Source: Candidatus Woesearchaeota archaeon (GTDB taxonomy: Archaea > Nanobdellota > Nanobdellia > Woesearchaeales > UBA10216). From it: DNA of 64,000 bases. The stretch covers positions 1-64,000 of the forward strand of contig JACPBY010000004.1 of assembly GCA_016180065.1 (NCBI GenBank). The letters run 5' to 3'. Positions within the stretch are counted from its first letter, which is position 1. Every line of letters starts with the position of its first letter. Positions 62,826-64,000 of this stretch are shown piece by piece. The notes under the pieces are model-generated. The model saw only the letters and a list, made by a program, of their open reading frames with translations, made no database searches and was not told where the DNA came from. A program made the position numbers and the translations under genes.

Positions 62826-64000
62826 ATGGCAGAAAAGGCATTGCTGGAGAAATACCATTTTGAAGAAGAAACTGCAGAACTTGTCAGCGGCATACCGAAT
62901 GAAAAAACAGGCTATCCCGCGCCGGAATTCAGGCACAGGGTTGTTGTTGAGGCAATAAACGCCTACATCGAAGAGGCATACTTCTGGACCATTGACGAGA
63001 TAAGGCTCGGCAGGAACTTCAACAAGTTTGTCAAGATAACCGATGTCCATGCCGCTTCTGCGCAGTCAGCGTTCTTCGGGGTTTCAGAGCAGAGGCTTAG
63101 CCTCCAGCAGGAAAAAGCCGCAGGCTATCTCAGGGGGATAAGCGAGATGCTCAAGGCGCTGTTCCAGATAGTCAGGGAGCTGAGGATAATTGACGAGCGC
63201 ATGGGTTATTACAAGCACACTTTTGAAAGGAAAAGCGAAGAAGACGCTGTCGGCTCCGAGATAACGCTGAAAGGGGTTTGGATTGACCAGGTGGAAGGCG
63301 GGGTAAAGAATCCCGCATCGGTTTTCGGGCTCTCACAGACCGTTGGCTTCTCTGTCCTGCCTGACCTGTTCTTCAGGGCGAGGTCAGACGACACTGGCGC
63401 TGACAAGGTAAAGCCGGAAGGGTATGATGCCTTTGTCAAAAAGGTCATTGACGAATCAGACAAGGCAGTGGCAAAGATGGAAGGCTTCAACGAGAAGGTA
63501 AAGGAAGTCCTGAAGAGGAAGCTGACGCAGTATTACATGTGGAAGCTAAGGACATTCAGGGAACTTGACGCAAGAAGGAAGTTCACGATAAGGTACCTCA
63601 GGCAGCATTACGACACTATAAAGCTCTACATGGGCTGGATAAAGCCTTACCTGAGAAATATTGCAAAGCTCCAGATGGCTGAGAAGCTGATTGAAGGAGA
63701 TAAGGCTTACGAGCTGATAACAGCTTTTGAAGGAGCCCTGATGGAGGTTGAGGTGCTGACGTACAAGCACAATCCCGGCAGGAAATTCCACCCCTGCATC
63801 CTGCTTAACATATTCTACAGGACAACACCCTCCCTTACCTATGTGCAGGAAGGCTACCAGCGAGGCCCGGCCCACACAGGAAAATTTGACATGACGTTCA
63901 GGGGATATGCGTGGAGCGATGAGCAGATAAAGAACTACATCAGGATGAAGGAAGAAGAAGACCTCAAAATGCTTGGCATGATAAACGAAGACATAAAAGC
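62826..64000 (+). CDS. Large conserved hypothetical protein (partial, right edge)
   Basis: The first 391 residues of a gene cut by the window end. It starts MAEKALLEKYHFEEETAELV after a gaggagaag ribosome-binding site, with a TATA-like catttatata near 62759-62768. It is soluble, with alternating helices and strands (ITLKGVWIDQVEGG, RARSDDTGADKVKPEGYDAF, RKFTIRYLRQHYDTIKLYMGWIKPYLRN). I believe similar long proteins occur in other DPANN genomes, but I know of no function and see no catalytic motif. Confidence 0.75.
   Translation, partial: MAEKALLEKYHFEEETAELVSGIPNEKTGYPAPEFRHRVVVEAINAYIEEAYFWTIDEIRLGRNFNKFVKITDVHAASAQSAFFGVSEQRLSLQQEKAAGYLRGISEMLKALFQIVRELRIIDERMGYYKHTFERKSEEDAVGSEITLKGVWIDQVEGGVKNPASVFGLSQTVGFSVLPDLFFRARSDDTGADKVKPEGYDAFVKKVIDESDKAVAKMEGFNEKVKEVLKRKLTQYYMWKLRTFRELDARRKFTIRYLRQHYDTIKLYMGWIKPYLRNIAKLQMAEKLIEGDKAYELITAFEGALMEVEVLTYKHNPGRKFHPCILLNIFYRTTPSLTYVQEGYQRGPAHTGKFDMTFRGYAWSDEQIKNYIRMKEEEDLKMLGMINEDIK

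Noticed and set aside
1-64000. CRISPR array
   Set aside because: I saw no run of three or more equal-length direct repeats with similar-length spacers. The 11-base array at 19895-19935 is contiguous and promoter-located, not CRISPR-like.
1-64000. Insertion sequence or transposase
   Set aside because: No DDE or serine/tyrosine recombinase motif appears in any convincing frame; the inverted repeats seen have no enzyme between them.

Overview
The window reads as a stretch of an archaeal chromosome, most likely from a DPANN-type lineage (Diapherotrites, Micrarchaeota or Woesearchaeota grade; I cannot place it more precisely). The evidence is archaeal TATA boxes (tttaaata, tttataaa) about 25 bases before many genes, ribosomal protein eS1, Alba, the archaeal Pth2, Kae1, archaeal/eukaryal-type ProRS, class III signal peptides of the KGQAA type, and tRNA genes carrying bulge-helix-bulge introns. 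Genes of bacterial flavour are mixed in: GyrB, an RsuA/RluB-type pseudouridine synthase, a GlgC-like nucleotidyltransferase and a PlsB/PlsC-like acyltransferase. Genes are tightly packed on both strands, and neighbours often overlap by a few bases.

Layout. 1-1.4 kb: tail of a restriction-modification enzyme, a small unknown gene and a TatD nuclease. 1.4-10.4 kb: first pilus/secretion cluster, with three small membrane proteins, two coiled-coil proteins, a large GspE/TadA-type ATPase, a double TadC-type membrane platform and an AT-rich secreted protein. 10.4-11.3 kb: a toxin-antitoxin pair and a tRNA-Gly interrupted in its T-loop. 11.6-15.8 kb: a minus-strand block with a HAD phosphatase, thioredoxin reductase, zinc-ribbon proteins, a dual-specificity phosphatase, a glutaredoxin, an ArsR regulator and a flavin reductase. 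15.9-17.5 kb: a GlgC-like enzyme and two possible small proteins. 17.5-25.6 kb: pilins and pilin-like surface proteins (some with TIG or calcium-loop regions), interrupted by an AlbA_2-domain gene with a helically phased repeat array in front. 25.7-30.3 kb: Kae1, a TctA-like permease, a second glutaredoxin and a CAP-domain lipoprotein. 30.3-31.2 kb: two tRNA-Arg genes and a tail-to-tail toxin-antitoxin pair. 31.3-41.2 kb: pseudouridine synthase, a second pilus operon (repeat protein, ATPase, two TadC-like proteins), eS1 and GyrB. 41.4-49.5 kb: acyltransferase, Dph6-like enzyme, redoxin, tRNA-Asn with three introns, tRNA-Ile with two introns, prolyl iminopeptidase, a Hel308 lacking its first motor domain, Pth2 and Alba. 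49.5-52.3 kb: four related S-component-like membrane proteins around a tRNA-Arg. 52.3-58.7 kb: ProRS and a group of helical, TPR and membrane proteins. 58.8-62.7 kb: three toxin-antitoxin modules, NAD(P)H-hydrate dehydratase and an unknown gene. The right edge cuts a large conserved unknown protein.

How it works together. Two separate motor/platform sets plus at least six proteins with prepilin-like N-termini suggest a substantial investment in type IV pilus-like surface structures. The 11.6-15.8 kb block and the redoxin at 43.7 kb are thiol-redox functions. The tRNA genes are the most unusual part of the window. Two have introns inside the T-loop at what looks like the same position (59/60), one has an intron in the anticodon stem, and one has three introns in a mature length of 73. 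I found no rRNA, CRISPR array, transposase or replication origin.
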